DNA of 7,011 bases, from positions 622 through 7,632 of the forward strand of contig PMHC01000209.1 of the NCBI GenBank assembly GCA_003156495.1. Reading direction: 5' to 3'. Below are positions 6,198-7,011 of the stretch, in pieces (position 1 is the stretch's first letter; each line of letters opens with the position of its first letter). The notes under the pieces were generated by a model. It did not search any database. It saw only the letters and a program-made list of their open reading frames with translations, and was not told the origin of the DNA. A program made the position numbers and the translations under genes. This DNA is from Acidobacteriaceae bacterium (GTDB lineage Bacteria > Acidobacteriota > Terriglobia > Terriglobales > Acidobacteriaceae).

Positions 6198-7011
6198 ATG
6201 TCCAACTCATCCTCTCTCCCTGCCGGCGCGCGCAACCAAACCGAAATCTTCGCCATCCACGGCGTCGAACCGGAAGTCCTGGCCTTCGCCATGGCCAAGT
6301 ACTCCCGTTCGGCTCTGTCCATGCGCCAGTCGCTGGCTGAAATCGGCGCTCAGCGCGCCAGCCACTTCCTCAACACCTTCTATTTCCAGTACGGCCACCG
6401 CTCCATTGCAGACCTTGCCCACATCGCCTTCGCCATTGAGCGGCTCAGCCTGCTGGCCGCCATCGTACTGGTCGACGAGCCCCGTTGGGACGGTCAGGAG
6501 CGCTCCACCCGCTACCAGAACTTTCTCGAGTCCGGCTGGTACCTGCCCGACTTCGGCGCCGACTCCGACTCCACCCAGCTCTACTCCCAAACCATTCAGA
6601 AGCTCTTCGTTGCCTATCAGCGCGTTTCGGCCGCCGTCTTCGATTTGCTCCGCGCCCGCATTCCCCGCCCCGAGCCCCTCAAGCCCGAAGCCTATGAGCG
6701 CACCCTTCACGCCCGCGCCTTCGACGTCGCCCGCTACCTGTTGCCGCTGGCCACCAACACTTCTTTGGGTCAGATCGTCAACGCCCGCACTCTCGAGAAC
6801 CAGGTCTCGCGCCTGCTCTCCCACCCCGCCGCTGAAATCCGCCTGCTCGGCGAAAAGCTCCGCGAAGCCGCCACCGGCCCCGCCTGGAACCTCAACGCCA
6901 AGGCCGCCCAGTCCATCGTCGACAAGCTCGCCGACATCAATGACGAAATTGCGCCCGGTCTCGCCGCCCAGGCCGCCGCGCTCTTCACGCGCGAAGTCCG
7001 CACCGCGCCCA
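6198..7011 (+). CDS. thyX: FAD-dependent thymidylate synthase family protein (ThyX-like), C-terminus beyond the window
   Basis: ThyX enzymes make dTMP from dUMP with methylene-tetrahydrofolate and FAD. The visible 271 codons show the ThyX core: YGHRSIADLAHIAFAIERLS at 65-84, corresponding to the family segment with GH-x-S and FxF/I, then the signature end QERSTRY at 100-106. E101, S103 and R105 align with E86, S88 and R90 of Thermotoga maritima ThyX. The RHR triad that should stand at 93-95 is DEP instead. A later LPLATNTSLGQIVNART (around 182-198) and AAEIR near 211-215 match the family's NxR and AQxEIR elements. No stop is reached, although single-domain ThyX proteins are commonly about 210-260 residues; this fits the long, possibly two-domain ThyX-like group that I recall from some phyla. 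ATG at 6198 is the first start after in-frame non-start codons; the ribosome binding site is weak (GGGA about 10 bases away). Coding-strand codons end strongly in C. Family assignment is sure; catalytic activity is not. Confidence 0.82.
   Translation, partial: MSNSSSLPAGARNQTEIFAIHGVEPEVLAFAMAKYSRSALSMRQSLAEIGAQRASHFLNTFYFQYGHRSIADLAHIAFAIERLSLLAAIVLVDEPRWDGQERSTRYQNFLESGWYLPDFGADSDSTQLYSQTIQKLFVAYQRVSAAVFDLLRARIPRPEPLKPEAYERTLHARAFDVARYLLPLATNTSLGQIVNARTLENQVSRLLSHPAAEIRLLGEKLREAATGPAWNLNAKAAQSIVDKLADINDEIAPGLAAQAAALFTREVRTAP

Noticed and set aside
5285..6340. 351-codon plus-strand frame across the DUF2071 gene and the intergenic region
   Set aside because: It is antisense to a gene with clear family motifs, runs through the divergent promoter region into the start of the thyX-like gene in another frame, and has an Arg/Pro/His-rich low-quality composition.
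6207..6824. 205-codon open frame antisense to the thyX-like gene
   Set aside because: The peptide is Gly/Val/Glu-rich and matches no family. It arises because the thyX-like codons end almost always in C or G, which keeps the antisense frame free of stops.
1..7011. CRISPR array, tRNA, rRNA, insertion sequence or a linked defence system
   Set aside because: No regularly spaced repeats, cloverleaf, transposase motif, terminal inverted repeats or defence-type domains were seen. The five genes belong to unrelated functions, so a shared new system is not supported.

Overview
The window looks like a chromosomal stretch of a high-G+C Gram-negative bacterium, most likely an Acidobacteriota member. 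This rests on three things: an Oar-type outer-membrane receptor with an N-terminal carboxypeptidase-regulatory-like domain, a type greatly expanded in that phylum; a divergent ThyX-like thymidylate synthase; and a G+C-rich background (for example 42 of 60 bases at 1441-1500 and 41 of 60 at 6781-6840, counted by hand). The phylum is inferred from gene style, not from a marker gene.

From left to right, four genes lie on the minus strand and one on the plus strand. Positions 1-1026 (minus) encode an EAL-HDOD signalling protein whose C-terminus is cut off by the window edge. Positions 1213-1962 (minus) encode a FabG-type 3-oxoacyl-ACP reductase, followed by a clear intrinsic terminator at 1134-1184. 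Positions 2130-4847 (minus) encode a complete 905-residue TonB-dependent-receptor-like protein. Positions 5189-6091 (minus) encode a DUF2071 (YqjF-like) protein of unknown function. From 6198 to the right edge (plus) is the N-terminal part of a ThyX-family FAD-dependent thymidylate synthase, transcribed away from the DUF2071 gene.

The minus-strand genes do not look like one operon. The gaps are 169 to 341 bases, the fabG terminator is strong, a weaker hairpin follows the receptor gene, and the receptor has a good sigma-70-type promoter of its own about 208 bases upstream. The receptor gene and its leader are clearly richer in A+T than their neighbours (18 of 60 G+C at 5041-5100), so this block may have a different history.

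No CRISPR array, tRNA, rRNA, transposase or attachment site was recognised, and no obvious new multigene system. The points most worth a second look are the ThyX-like protein that lacks the RHR part of its signature, the perfect 8-8-8 inverted repeat just upstream of it, the long A+T-rich leader of the receptor gene, the cofactor-site residues of FabG that point to NADH, and an EAL domain that keeps its catalytic residues but has lost its loop-6 motif.
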